Shown piece by piece: positions 53,009 through 61,270 of a DNA stretch of 64,000 nucleotides. The DNA is from Prevotellaceae bacterium (lineage in GTDB: Bacteria > Bacteroidota > Bacteroidia > Bacteroidales > Bacteroidaceae), in contig JAQYET010000096.1 in the NCBI GenBank assembly GCA_028723525.1, positions 27,195-91,194 on the forward strand, written 5' to 3'. Each line of letters starts with the position of its first letter. Positions within the stretch are counted from its first letter, which is position 1. The position numbers and the translations under genes are program-made. The notes under the pieces were generated by a model. That model was not told where the DNA came from. It did not search any database and saw only the letters and a list, made by a program, of their open reading frames with translations.

Positions 53009-53767
53009 ATGAAGACCATAATGCTCATAAATCCAAAGTATGAAGGACTGCGCCGGTGGCTCGAAGAGATGCCCGGAAAGTTCTGCTGCGAGGGTCGTGA
53101 GATATATAATCTGCGTAATACCATAAAGGTGATTGACGCCCCGGGAGGGCTTGTCCTAAACGTGAAACGCTACCACAAGCCGAAATTCCCGAACTCGCTG
53201 ATTTACTCCTTTGGTCTTCGTAAACCTAAGGGCAGGCGCGCATTTGAATACCCCGGACGCCTCTTGGCAGCAGGCATAGACACCCCCGAACCGGTGGCAT
53301 ATATCGAACAGCGCACCGCAGGACTGATAGCTTTCTCCTTTTTCGTGAGCATACACTATTGCAACTGCCACACAATGTACGAGGTGGCAAACCGAAGCAC
53401 TGCCGATTGCGCACCGCTCATGGAGTCGCTCGGGCATTTCACGGCGCGTCTTCACGATGCCGGGATATTGCATCTCGACTACACTCCGGGCAATATCCTG
53501 TGGGTTTCGGGCGACGACGGCACGTTCCGTTTCAGTCTCGTGGATATTAACCGCATGCGCTTCGGCAAGGTGAGCATGAGCGATGGTTGCCAAAACATGA
53601 AGAAGATGTGGGGCTCGCGCGAACTCATAGCCATAATGGTGCGCAGCTATGCGCGCTCACGCGGCTTCGACGAGGATGCCTGCGAGAGAGAGACAATGCG
53701 CCTTCGCCGCAGTTTTTGGAAACATTATAAGGATAAGGACAGGCTCCCTTTCAAGATAGACGTGTGA
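53009..53767 (+). CDS. Kdo/WaaP-family lipopolysaccharide kinase-like protein
   Basis: This 252-aa protein matches the Kdo/WaaP kinase family, eukaryotic-kinase-like enzymes that phosphorylate LPS core sugars. Visible motifs are a Lys candidate in LNVKRYHKPKF (about 48-58), the catalytic loop HDAGILHLDYTPGNILW (about 149-165, with His-Leu-Asp and Asn) and a DFG-like FSLVDINRMRFG (about 174-185). It heads a two-gene unit with a DUF5672 gene 4 bp downstream and lies beside two glycosyltransferases. The ATG is so close to the -7 box that the mRNA is probably nearly leaderless; Met5 (53021) is an alternative start. Confidence 0.85.
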   Translation: MKTIMLINPKYEGLRRWLEEMPGKFCCEGREIYNLRNTIKVIDAPGGLVLNVKRYHKPKFPNSLIYSFGLRKPKGRRAFEYPGRLLAAGIDTPEPVAYIEQRTAGLIAFSFFVSIHYCNCHTMYEVANRSTADCAPLMESLGHFTARLHDAGILHLDYTPGNILWVSGDDGTFRFSLVDINRMRFGKVSMSDGCQNMKKMWGSRELIAIMVRSYARSRGFDEDACERETMRLRRSFWKHYKDKDRLPFKIDV

Positions 53768-53771
53768 CACC

Positions 53772-54545
53772 ATGCCCCGACTGAAGATTATAATCCCCAT
53801 CTATCGCGCCACGCTGCGACCCGAAGAGGCTGCGGCAATGGACAACAACATTCGCGTTCTGGGCAGCCACACCGTTGTGTTGCTGAAACCCGAGGGGCTC
53901 GACATCGCGTGGCTGGAGAGGAAATATCCGCAGGCAGAGGTCATGGAGGTGAGCGATGAGTGGCTGGGAACGAAGCGCGGCATTGCCGGATATAATGCAA
54001 TGATGATGTCGGCAGACTTCTACCGCATGTTCTCCGACTGTGAGTTCATTCTCATCTGCCACGTCGATGCTTGGGTATTCCGCGACGAAACCGACCTGTG
54101 GATGTCGCGTCCTTTCGACCATGTTGCCGCGCCTTGGATAACATGGTCTATCTACTCTTATTTTCCGTTCAGTCTTTTCACCGCCTTGCGCCGCAGACTT
54201 ACGCCCCGGAGCAAGATGCTGCGCAGCGATACCTACGGACACGTAGGCAACGGCGGTCTGTCGCTCCGCCGTGTCGCCCCGTTCATATCGGCATGCGAGA
54301 ACCACTCTGCAGAGGCAAGGGAGTTCATCGCGGCGCGCAACTCAATGCACAACGAAGACGTTTTCTTTGCTCTCATAGCCACAGAGCTGCGCTCGCCCTC
54401 TGCCGAAGAAGCAATGGCTTTCGCGATAGACGTTAAGCCGACGGTGTGCTATAAGAAACTCGGAGGTAGTCTCCCAATGGGCTGTCACGGCTATCGACAC
54501 CGCAGCAGGTGGGGCTTCTGGAAACGTTTTATCACGGAGGGGTAA
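53772..54545 (+). CDS. DUF5672 family (glycosyltransferase-like) protein
   Basis: This 257-aa protein begins with a GT-A-like strand (RLKIIIPIYRATLRPEE), then WLGTKRGIAGYNAMMMSADFYRMF, the acidic motif ILICHVDAWVFRDE (about 95-108) that may stand in for DxD, and VGNGGLSLRRV (about 155-165), a block typical of DUF5672. Such genes lie in LPS and capsule loci and are thought to be glycosyltransferases, though activity is unproven. It begins 4 bp after the WaaP-like kinase stop and so is cotranslated with it. Confidence 0.82.
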   Translation: MPRLKIIIPIYRATLRPEEAAAMDNNIRVLGSHTVVLLKPEGLDIAWLERKYPQAEVMEVSDEWLGTKRGIAGYNAMMMSADFYRMFSDCEFILICHVDAWVFRDETDLWMSRPFDHVAAPWITWSIYSYFPFSLFTALRRRLTPRSKMLRSDTYGHVGNGGLSLRRVAPFISACENHSAEAREFIAARNSMHNEDVFFALIATELRSPSAEEAMAFAIDVKPTVCYKKLGGSLPMGCHGYRHRSRWGFWKRFITEG

Positions 54546-54569
54546 ACCGAAACTTCCCCTCCGCCGCGA

Positions 54570-55622
54570 TTACCCGCAGCACAAAATCTTCTTATACAAC
54601 TGTATATACTCCGAAGTATATTTATCGTAGTTGAACCTTCGGGCATATTCCTTGCGCTCATTCACGAGTCGGCGGTCGTCGTTCAGCAGTCCCTCTCTCA
54701 CCACCCGCGCCATGTCGGAGGCGTCGAAGTTGTCCCAATAAGTGGCATGCGGACCGCAAATCTCGGGCAGGCTGGTCAGTCTGGAAGAGAAAACCTTACA
54801 GCCCTGCTGCATAGCCTCTATCACCGGGATGCCAAACCCTTCTGCCTTGCTCGGGAACAGGAACGCATCGCAGTGCCGGTAGAGCCACGTCTTCTCGTCC
54901 TCAGACACACGCCCGGTGAGTTTCACGCGGTCTGTGCCCAACTTCTTGATGAGTTTGCGTATCTCTTTTGCATACCTGAACTCGTCGTCGCCGCATATAT
55001 ATAGGTTGTGGTCAGCGAAATGCTGCATCATGGGAACGAGCGTATGGAAGTTCTTCTTGCGGCGTATCTGGCTTATGGCGAAGAAGAACTTGCCGTCGTC
55101 ATGTTCCACAAATCCCGGCTTCACGCCCTCTTTGTCGCCCACGGGTGTGATGCCGTTGTATATCACACAGTGCGGCTTGTCCTTCAGTCCGTATATGCGA
55201 TCCACGTCGTTCTTTGCAAAATGAGATATGAACGATATGTAGTCGGCATCCTTGACGCGCTTCTTGAAACGCCACATGCGCTTCCATCGGTGGAAGTGTT
55301 TCTTCTCATAAAGGAAGTTGAGGTCGTGTATGGTGAGCAGGTGTATGCTATCCGGCGACTTGAAATAGTATTCATACATCTGGTCGGTGCTGTGCCACAG
55401 GTCTATTTTCAGCCCCTTCTCGATGATGTCACGCTCCGGATGTTCGCATGAGATGTATGATACTGACTCTCCGAATGTTCCGATATGGGCTTCGGGAAGC
55501 ATGAATATGAAATGCAAGTCAGGGCTGTCTATGGCGGCGAGACGGCGCGCATAGTTGCGACAGATGTCTCCGAAACCGGTGTAATAGTCGAGAAAGCGTA
55601 AATCTACTGCAATATTCTTCAT
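54570..55622 (-). CDS. GT4-family glycosyltransferase
   Basis: This 350-aa GT-B enzyme has a C-terminal donor-binding region FPSKAEGFGIPVIEAMQQGCKVFSSRLTSLPEICG (about 262-297), the E-x7-E signature of family 4, and YIC-GDDEFRY in the middle. It uses a nucleotide sugar to extend a surface glycan on the cytoplasmic side. It lies 60 bp downstream of a GT32 gene on the same strand, and both are likely transcribed together from the promoter near 56450. Acceptor and sugar cannot be predicted. Confidence 0.9.
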   Translation of the reverse strand: MKNIAVDLRFLDYYTGFGDICRNYARRLAAIDSPDLHFIFMLPEAHIGTFGESVSYISCEHPERDIIEKGLKIDLWHSTDQMYEYYFKSPDSIHLLTIHDLNFLYEKKHFHRWKRMWRFKKRVKDADYISFISHFAKNDVDRIYGLKDKPHCVIYNGITPVGDKEGVKPGFVEHDDGKFFFAISQIRRKKNFHTLVPMMQHFADHNLYICGDDEFRYAKEIRKLIKKLGTDRVKLTGRVSEDEKTWLYRHCDAFLFPSKAEGFGIPVIEAMQQGCKVFSSRLTSLPEICGPHATYWDNFDASDMARVVREGLLNDDRRLVNERKEYARRFNYDKYTSEYIQLYKKILCCG

Positions 55623-55682
55623 CTGTGATAAGAAATGTTGTGAATGGTATATAATGGCATGACAGCCGCCGCAGGCAGGTTG

Positions 55683-56399
55683 TCAATATTTCTTCAGGAG
55701 CAGGAATTTCAGTTCGTGATACTTATGTTTAGCCCATTTCTCAATCTTCCGCCCCAATTTTTGGTCGTTCTTCCAACTGTGGTTCACCAAATGCCGTGCG
55801 AAGGTAACATCCTTGCGCTCGTATCTCTTGCGCGGAGCGACATAGTCGGTGGGATAGACGGTGAAGCCGTCGAGCCGCAACACCTCGAGCGAATGTCTTG
55901 CTCCATACTTCGCGGCAACGCTCGCCATGATTTTCGGCGACACCGTCTGGTCAATCGTTCCGTCATCCAGTTCGAAGTGATGGGTGCGGTAGTAATCGGT
56001 CATTTCCTTGCAATACCCGTTGCCTTTCTCCGCCATGAAGAAAGCTGCTTGCAACGAGAAAGGAGTGTCCTCGTGGTCTATTTTTTCGTTGAAAGTGGCA
56101 AATCCGCTCTCCGGAATTAAGTCTTCGAAGCCCCGATAGAGCAATATGTCGCTGTCCATGTAAATCCCGCCCTCTGTGTAAACGGCATAGAAGCGCACCG
56201 CATCGGCAGCGAAAGCCCACTTGCGGTGTTCCAGTGCCTCGTTGATAAAGTCGAAACCGACAGCCTTTGCGTCTGCCATGTTCCAGCGTCTTATTTCATA
56301 TTCCGGCATATATTTCCTCCATGAGTTGATACATGCTTTCACTTCGGCAGGGTAGGGGCTGTCACTGAACCAGCACAAGTGGATTATTTTTGGTATCAT
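55683..56399 (-). CDS. GT32-family glycosyltransferase (DXD sugar-binding)
   Basis: This 238-aa enzyme has the Gly_transf_sug pattern: IPKIIHLCWFSDSPYPAEVKACINSWRKYMPEYEIRRWN at the N-terminus, then AADAVRFYAVYTEGGIYMDSDILLYRGF (about 64-91) with the DSD metal motif. The C-terminus contains HLVNHSWKN, also typical (H-x-x-x-x-SW). Family 32 enzymes transfer mannose, galactose or similar to glycans; many lie in LPS or capsule loci. It has a consensus promoter and is followed by the GT4 gene. Confidence 0.92.
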   Translation of the reverse strand: MIPKIIHLCWFSDSPYPAEVKACINSWRKYMPEYEIRRWNMADAKAVGFDFINEALEHRKWAFAADAVRFYAVYTEGGIYMDSDILLYRGFEDLIPESGFATFNEKIDHEDTPFSLQAAFFMAEKGNGYCKEMTDYYRTHHFELDDGTIDQTVSPKIMASVAAKYGARHSLEVLRLDGFTVYPTDYVAPRKRYERKDVTFARHLVNHSWKNDQKLGRKIEKWAKHKYHELKFLLLKKY

Positions 56400-56434
56400 T
56401 TACTTGCTTTTTCATGCCTGTTTGTTATGAGCTG

Positions 56435-56464
56435 CAAAATTATATAATCTTTTTTTTATCACAA
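56435..56464 (-). promoter_or_regulatory. Promoter of the GT32-GT4 operon
   Basis: On the minus strand TTG (56462-56464), a 19-bp spacer and TAATTTTG (56435-56442), a full consensus match, 36 bp before the GT32 ATG. Confidence 0.7.
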
Positions 56465-56594
56465 ACTTATTCGTCTAAAAAATGACTTAGAGCGCATTTT
56501 CATGCCTGTTTTCATGCTCCCGGCGGGCGGCAGGAGTCTTTCCTGCCCCCGTTTTACCGCAAACGACTTGGCAAAAGAAAACCTGTAATGAAGC

Positions 56595-56675
56595 AAAATC
56601 GGCGAAATTGCAAAGTAAAATCGGCGGTTTTGCTCGGTAATTTCGCCGATTTTGCAATTCAATTTCGGCAGTTTT
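56595..56675. repeat. 22-bp-period core/linker array, locus E (four units)
   Basis: Cores at 56595-56609, 56617-56631, 56639-56653 and 56661-56675 with linkers GCAAAGT, GCTCGGT and GCAATTC. Unit 1 and unit 3 are exact reverse complements. The array lies in the 517-bp gap between the GT32 gene and tRNA-Leu, which also holds the GT32 promoter, a small hairpin at 56529-56547 (GGCAGGA/TCCTGCC) and the tRNA promoter; nothing else was seen. Confidence 0.93.
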
Positions 56676-56865
56676 GCACAGCATTATGTATGCCGGTGAT
56701 ATGCAGAAGGGTATCAACACCCCGGGCATTGCATGCAAAACGTTCATTGTGAACATTCTTCAAAAGTCGTCGGCACCCCAATGCCCCATGCCCGCAAAGC
56801 CCCCGAGGGGCAGCAAAACACCGCAAGGCACAGAAAAAGACAAGTCAAAAAAATTGCTAAATGAT

Positions 56866-56896
56866 TTGGCAGTTAGGAATAATCGGCGTATCTTTG
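56866..56896 (+). promoter_or_regulatory. tRNA-Leu promoter
   Basis: TTG (56866-56868), a 20-bp spacer and TATCTTTG (56889-56896) match the Bacteroidota consensus; the tRNA starts 21 bp downstream. Confidence 0.8.
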
Positions 56897-56916
56897 CAAA
56901 CGCTAAAAACTGCAAT

Positions 56917-57001
56917 GCCGCGATGGTGGAATGGTAGACACGAGGGACTTAAAATCCCTTGGCCAGGAATGGCTGTGCGGGTTCGAGTCCCGCTCGCGGC
57001 A
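56917..57001 (+). tRNA. tRNA-Leu (anticodon UAA)
   Basis: An 85-nt class II tRNA. The acceptor stem GCCGCGA pairs with TCGCGGC at the 3' end, the anticodon stem AGGGA/TCCCT encloses the loop CTTAAAA (anticodon TAA, reading UUA/UUG), there is a long variable arm, and the T-arm is GCGGGTTCGAGTCCCGC. The discriminator is A; CCA is not encoded. A consensus promoter lies upstream. Confidence 0.97.
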
Positions 57002-57031
57002 CTTTCTTTGTACAAACATGATTTTTTGATT

Positions 57032-58711
57032 ATGCGTAAAAATCTTTTCTATTCGCTCGCAGCCTTTGTCTTAGTAGCAACAGCGTCCTGTTCATCGAAA
57101 ATGGGCGAACTGACCGCGTCAAACTTCGATGTGGAACCAAACCCGATGGAGACACAGGCAGGGCAGGTGACGGTGACAATAAACGGCAGATTTCCTGCCA
57201 AGTTCATGAAGAAAAACGCCGTGGTGACAATCACTCCGGAGCTGCGCGGCAGCAAAGGCTACTCCGTTCGCGCCGAAGAGGGGGCGTCGTTCCAAGGCGA
57301 AAAGGCAAGAAGCAACTTCCAGACAATATCCTACGAAAACGGCGGCAACTTCACAATGCGACAGACTTTCGACTATGACGAAGAACTGCACCGCAGCGAA
57401 CTCTATCTGAACATTGTCACACGAAAAGGCAGCAAGGAGACAAAACAGCCGTTGGTAAAGGTGGCGTCGGGCATAATAGCCACGGCAGAACTCTATCAGA
57501 AGGCTCTTGAAACAGAGTCGCCGTGCCTCGCGCCGGACTCTTTCGAGCGTGTGAACAACCGCAAAATGGAGGCACAGGTGAAGTTCCTCGTCAATCAGGC
57601 GAACCTGAGAAAGAGCGAACTGGCAAGCAACTCCGTGAAAGACTTCGTGGAGATGCTGCGCAAGATAAACCGCGAACATGAGAGCATGGTTTTGAAAAAC
57701 GTAGAGGTGCTCGCCTACGCATCGCCCGAGGGCGACTTCGCTTTCAACGACCGGCTCGCCAACCGCCGGCAGTCGGTGTCGGAAGACTATGTGAAGGGAC
57801 AGATGAAGCAGGCAAGGGTGTCGGCTGACGTGTCTGCACGCTACACCGCAGAAGACTGGGAAGGCTTCCGCCAACTTGTCGCCGCAAGCAACATTCAAGA
57901 CAAAGACGTGATACTGCGAGTGCTCTCCATGTATCAAGACCCGGAACAACGCGAACAGCAGATACGCAACATGAGCGAGGGATTTCGCGAATTGGCAGAC
58001 GGCATACTGCCCGAACTGCGACGCTCAAGAATGATAATAAACTATGAAACGGTGGGACGCAGCGACGAACAACTGAAAGAACAGTTTGCCGCAGACCCCA
58101 AAAAACTCTCCGCCGACGAACTTCTGTACACCGCAACGCTCGAAAACGACATCGCAAAGCGCAAGGCAATATATGAAAAGGCGGCTGAAATATATCCCAA
58201 CGACTGGCGCGCGAAGAACAATATCGGCGTGATGGAGATGATGAGCGGAAGGGAACTCGAGGCTATCGACAAATTCCAAGAGGCGATAGACGACGGAAAA
58301 CAGCCCGAGGCTTACGCCAACATGGCAATGATTGTGCTGCAGCACGGCGACATAAAATCGGCAGAACGCTATCTGGCAGACGCTACAAGGGCCGCGGGAA
58401 TGGAGAAAGTGCTGGGCGCACTGAACATTGCGAAGGGCAACTACATGCTCGCAGAGCAGAACCTAAAGAACGAAAAGAGTAACCTCGCAGCACTGTCGCA
58501 GATACTGAACAAGAACTACAGTGCCGCAACCCGGACCTTGCTCGGGATAGAGAACACCGATGCCATGACCCACTACCTCAATGCACTGCTCATGGTGCGC
58601 ACCGGTCAGGACAACAAGGCATCCGAATATCTCATAAAGGCAGCCTATGCCGACCCGTTCTTTGCCAAATATGGCGACAGCGACATTGAGATGAAGAACG
58701 TCAGGAAATAA
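57032..58711 (+). CDS. Lipoprotein with OmpA-like and TPR domains
   Basis: This 559-aa lipoprotein (LVATASC, Cys at about 19) has a beta-rich N-terminal part with an EPNPMETQAGQVTVTINGRFPAKF motif. An OmpA/MotB-like region follows near residues 205-250 (VLKNVEVLAYASPEGDFAFNDRLANRRQ), where SPEG and the N-x-x-L-x-x-R-R element resemble the peptidoglycan-contacting loop. TPR-like helices cover about 355-545 (YPNDWRAKNNIGVMEMMSGRELEAIDKFQEAI, PEAYANMAMIVLQHGDIKSAERYL). It probably sits in the outer membrane facing the periplasm and links to cell wall or partners; no specific function is known. The ATG at 57032 begins the signal peptide. It starts only 30 bp after the tRNA, and the DUF4369 gene follows by 21 bp. 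Confidence 0.85.
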   Translation: MRKNLFYSLAAFVLVATASCSSKMGELTASNFDVEPNPMETQAGQVTVTINGRFPAKFMKKNAVVTITPELRGSKGYSVRAEEGASFQGEKARSNFQTISYENGGNFTMRQTFDYDEELHRSELYLNIVTRKGSKETKQPLVKVASGIIATAELYQKALETESPCLAPDSFERVNNRKMEAQVKFLVNQANLRKSELASNSVKDFVEMLRKINREHESMVLKNVEVLAYASPEGDFAFNDRLANRRQSVSEDYVKGQMKQARVSADVSARYTAEDWEGFRQLVAASNIQDKDVILRVLSMYQDPEQREQQIRNMSEGFRELADGILPELRRSRMIINYETVGRSDEQLKEQFAADPKKLSADELLYTATLENDIAKRKAIYEKAAEIYPNDWRAKNNIGVMEMMSGRELEAIDKFQEAIDDGKQPEAYANMAMIVLQHGDIKSAERYLADATRAAGMEKVLGALNIAKGNYMLAEQNLKNEKSNLAALSQILNKNYSAATRTLLGIENTDAMTHYLNALLMVRTGQDNKASEYLIKAAYADPFFAKYGDSDIEMKNVRK

Positions 58712-58732
58712 GAAAAGCAAAAACACAAGGGG

Positions 58733-59794
58733 ATGAAAGGTGGGCGCGGAGAAAAACGACGAGGCTTCACAGTGTGGCATCGCGGCGGCGTGATGTGGCT
58801 GTGGTGTCTCGTCGTTTTGTGCGCACTGATGTCCGTATCGTGCTCATCGCGGCGCGGAAGGTTCCGAATGGAGGGGCATCTGCTGCACATGAACCAAGGC
58901 AGGCTGCTCGTATATAGCCACGACGGAATAATAAACGGCATCGACACGATAAACATATCGGGGGGCAGATTTTCGTATGACATACCGTGCAACGCCCCCG
59001 GAACACTGATGATAGTGTTCCCGAACTTTTCCGAACAACCGGTATTCGCCGAGTCGGGGGGCAGCATTGAATTAAGCGCAGACGCTTCTCACCTGAAAGA
59101 AATGGAGATAACAGGAACGGAAGATAACGAACTCATGACCGACTTTCGCCGGCAAACGGCACTTATGTCGCCGCCCGACGTGGCTCACCATGCCGAACTT
59201 TTCATCGGCGATAACCCCGAGTCGGCAGTGAGCGAGTATCTGCTGCGCCGCTACTTCGTTCTTTCGGCGAAGCCCGACTATCGGAAAGCGAATGCCCTGC
59301 TCGACAAAATGATTGACAAACAGAAGGAGAACGGCAGACTGATGCGGCTGAAAAACGACCTGAAACGGCTCGAAGGCTGGGGCATCGGGGCTGTAATGCC
59401 GGAGTTCTCGATGCCTGCAAGCGACGGCGGAACGCTGAACAGCAACGAACTGAAAGGACAAGTGGTCGTGATTGCCACCTGTGCCTCGTGGCAATATGAG
59501 AGCATCAATCAGGTGAGACTGCTGAAACAGAAGGCAAAAGAGAAAGGAAATGCTTTCAAGCCGGTCTTCATCTGTCTCGATGCGAGCATGGACGGGGTGA
59601 AACGGATGCTGGAAAAAGACTCCGTATCATGGCGCATGGCGTGTGACGGAAAGATGTTCGAGGGGAAAGTTGTCGGTCAACTCGGACTTTATAAGGTTCC
59701 CGGCAACGTGATATACAACAGACAGGGGCGCGCCGTGGAGCGCAATCTTGAGACACAGGAACTGCTGAAGAAGATTGACGATATGCTGAAATAG
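58733..59794 (+). CDS. DUF4369/thioredoxin-fold lipoprotein lacking the CxxC pair
   Basis: This 353-aa protein has a long basic N-region and a lipobox (LMSVSC), then a DUF4369-type beta domain (RFRMEGHLLHMNQGRLLVYSHDG, ETQ-like GSIELSAD). Its C-terminal half is a TlpA/ResA thioredoxin-like fold (GAVMPEFSMPASDGGTLNSNELKGQVVVIATCASWQYESINQV, about 213-256). Active relatives have WCxxC at this place; here only one Cys is present (ATCASW) so disulfide exchange is unlikely. The conserved cis-Pro region is seen as YKVPGNVIYN. A binding or structural role is possible. The start at 58733 is used; 58793 is an alternative. Confidence 0.8.
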   Translation: MKGGRGEKRRGFTVWHRGGVMWLWCLVVLCALMSVSCSSRRGRFRMEGHLLHMNQGRLLVYSHDGIINGIDTINISGGRFSYDIPCNAPGTLMIVFPNFSEQPVFAESGGSIELSADASHLKEMEITGTEDNELMTDFRRQTALMSPPDVAHHAELFIGDNPESAVSEYLLRRYFVLSAKPDYRKANALLDKMIDKQKENGRLMRLKNDLKRLEGWGIGAVMPEFSMPASDGGTLNSNELKGQVVVIATCASWQYESINQVRLLKQKAKEKGNAFKPVFICLDASMDGVKRMLEKDSVSWRMACDGKMFEGKVVGQLGLYKVPGNVIYNRQGRAVERNLETQELLKKIDDMLK

Positions 59795-59807
59795 GCACAG
59801 ACCGGCA

Positions 59808-60503
59808 CTATTTCTTCCCCGCAAAACCTATCGTAGCGACGCTTATCCTCACCCTTCCCGCACGGCAGAGTTCGCCCGAACATGCCAGCACTGTCGCCCC
59901 GGTGGTGAGAATGTCATCCACAATGAGCAGATGCTTCCCCCTCGCCCACTCCCCGTTTTTCAGCAAGAAAGCATCCTCCACGTTACCTTGTCGCTCCCAC
60001 CAGTTCTTCCTCGTCTGGCTGCCACGGAAGTCCTTGCGCACCACAAGGTCTGCACGCACCGGCAATCCCGTGACCTCCGCCATTCCCCTTGCTATATACT
60101 CACTCTGGTTATATCCTCGTCTGCGCTGCCGTTTCCGCGCTATCGGCATCGGCACAATGGCGTCCATGCCGTCGAAAAAGCCGTCGGCAGCAAAGTCCTC
60201 GGCAATATACTGACCCAGCAGATAACCATATTCCGGGCGGTCGCCATACTTCAACCCATAAATCATCTTTGACACCTCGGAGTGCGGTTCGAAGTAAAAC
60301 CATGCCGCGGCACGCTCCAACGGCATCTGTCCCCAGAACAAACGCGCCATCGGATTATCATAGGCGTGGGCAGAAAAAAACGTGCGCGGCAAGTGCATAT
60401 TGCAAGCCGCACACATCAGTTCCTCGTCTATCGCCAGCCGCCTGCTGCAAACACAGCACTGCCTCGGTGCGATAACGTCAAGTATTCTGCGCAATAACCT
60501 CAT
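59808..60503 (-). CDS. comF: ComF family phosphoribosyltransferase-like protein
   Basis: This 231-aa protein has an N-terminal zinc-ribbon pattern (CCVCSRRL, MCAACNMH; cysteines at about 16-19 and 31-34) and a type I phosphoribosyltransferase fold with HLLIVDDILTTGATVLACSGEL (about 190-212). The family includes ComF/GntX, needed for DNA uptake in some bacteria, though in Bacteroidales its role is unknown. The ATG is 33 bp downstream of the RNase H gene, the likely first gene of the pair. Confidence 0.92.
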   Translation of the reverse strand: MRLLRRILDVIAPRQCCVCSRRLAIDEELMCAACNMHLPRTFFSAHAYDNPMARLFWGQMPLERAAAWFYFEPHSEVSKMIYGLKYGDRPEYGYLLGQYIAEDFAADGFFDGMDAIVPMPIARKRQRRRGYNQSEYIARGMAEVTGLPVRADLVVRKDFRGSQTRKNWWERQGNVEDAFLLKNGEWARGKHLLIVDDILTTGATVLACSGELCRAGRVRISVATIGFAGKK

Positions 60504-60536
60504 CTCTTTGTATGACGTTGATTATCCGTTACACCA

Positions 60537-60995
60537 CTACTTCCTCCCGAAGTCGGCAGGAATTTCGCCCCACTTCGCCGTGTCCCATTTCACTATCGGG
60601 TTGTGGAACTCATTCGTTGCGAGCCACTTCTCTGCACGTAGAATAATATCATACAGCCTTGCCGTTTCGGGAGTGCGCTCCAGTTTCGTCTTACACTTCC
60701 TGTTCTTCACCCACAGTATCGCGTTGTATGAGTCGCTGTATATCGTTTTGTTGTGCAGCCCATGCTGCCGGCAAAGAGCCAGTGCGTGCACGATAGCGAG
60801 AAACTCGCCGATGTTGTTGGTGCCACGCATAGGCCCGAAGTGGAAAAGTCGTGCCCCGGTTGCCAAGTCAATGCCCTGATATTCCATAGGTCCCGGATTT
60901 CCGGAGCACCCCGCATCAACCGCCCAAGCGTCAGCCGTCACCTCCATTGGCAGCGGCAGCACAGTATCATGTCTGTAATCCGGCGGGTTTTGCAT
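60537..60995 (-). CDS. rnhA: Ribonuclease H-fold protein (RNase HI type)
   Basis: This 152-aa protein shows the RNase H active site: Asp in WAVDAGCSGNPGPMEY (about 21-36), Glu in RGTNNIGEFLAIVHAL, Asp in KTIYSDSYNAILWVKNRK and Asp in VKWDTAKWGE. The fold and length fit RNase HI, which removes RNA from RNA:DNA hybrids; the Lys/Arg-rich handle is short. The ATG at 60995 was chosen because GAGGAAG lies 8 bp upstream and the promoter at 61032-61061 would overlap an earlier in-frame ATG (61028). It is followed by comF in the same direction. Confidence 0.9.
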   Translation of the reverse strand: MQNPPDYRHDTVLPLPMEVTADAWAVDAGCSGNPGPMEYQGIDLATGARLFHFGPMRGTNNIGEFLAIVHALALCRQHGLHNKTIYSDSYNAILWVKNRKCKTKLERTPETARLYDIILRAEKWLATNEFHNPIVKWDTAKWGEIPADFGRK

Positions 60996-61031
60996 AAACA
61001 ACTTCCTCTCTTTCCATAAACTTTTCATCTG

Positions 61032-61061
61032 CAAAGGTAATGCAAAAAGGATAGATGGCAA
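61032..61061 (-). promoter_or_regulatory. Promoter of rnhA-comF
   Basis: On the minus strand TTG (61059-61061), a 19-bp spacer and TACCTTTG (61032-61039), a full match, 37 bp before the chosen ATG. Confidence 0.7.
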
Positions 61062-61206
61062 AATAAAAAGGCAAGAAAAGACGTATCAGTGCGCATATCC
61101 GCTATTGTCCCCATTGCTGTCAACCGAAAATATTCAATAACCTCGTTTCATATAAAAACATGATAAATTTATTACAAAAATATTAGGATTGTTCATTTAT
61201 TTTCGT

Positions 61207-61214
61207 TAAATTTG
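61207..61214 (+). promoter_or_regulatory. -7 box of the CRISPR-Cas operon
   Basis: TAAATTTG matches TAnnTTTG and gives a leader of about 52 nt before cas6. A well-placed -33 TTG is not seen. Confidence 0.45.
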
Positions 61215-61270
61215 CGATCAGACATATTTATGACTAAAGACCTCTACATAATTTAATACTATTATTTTAG

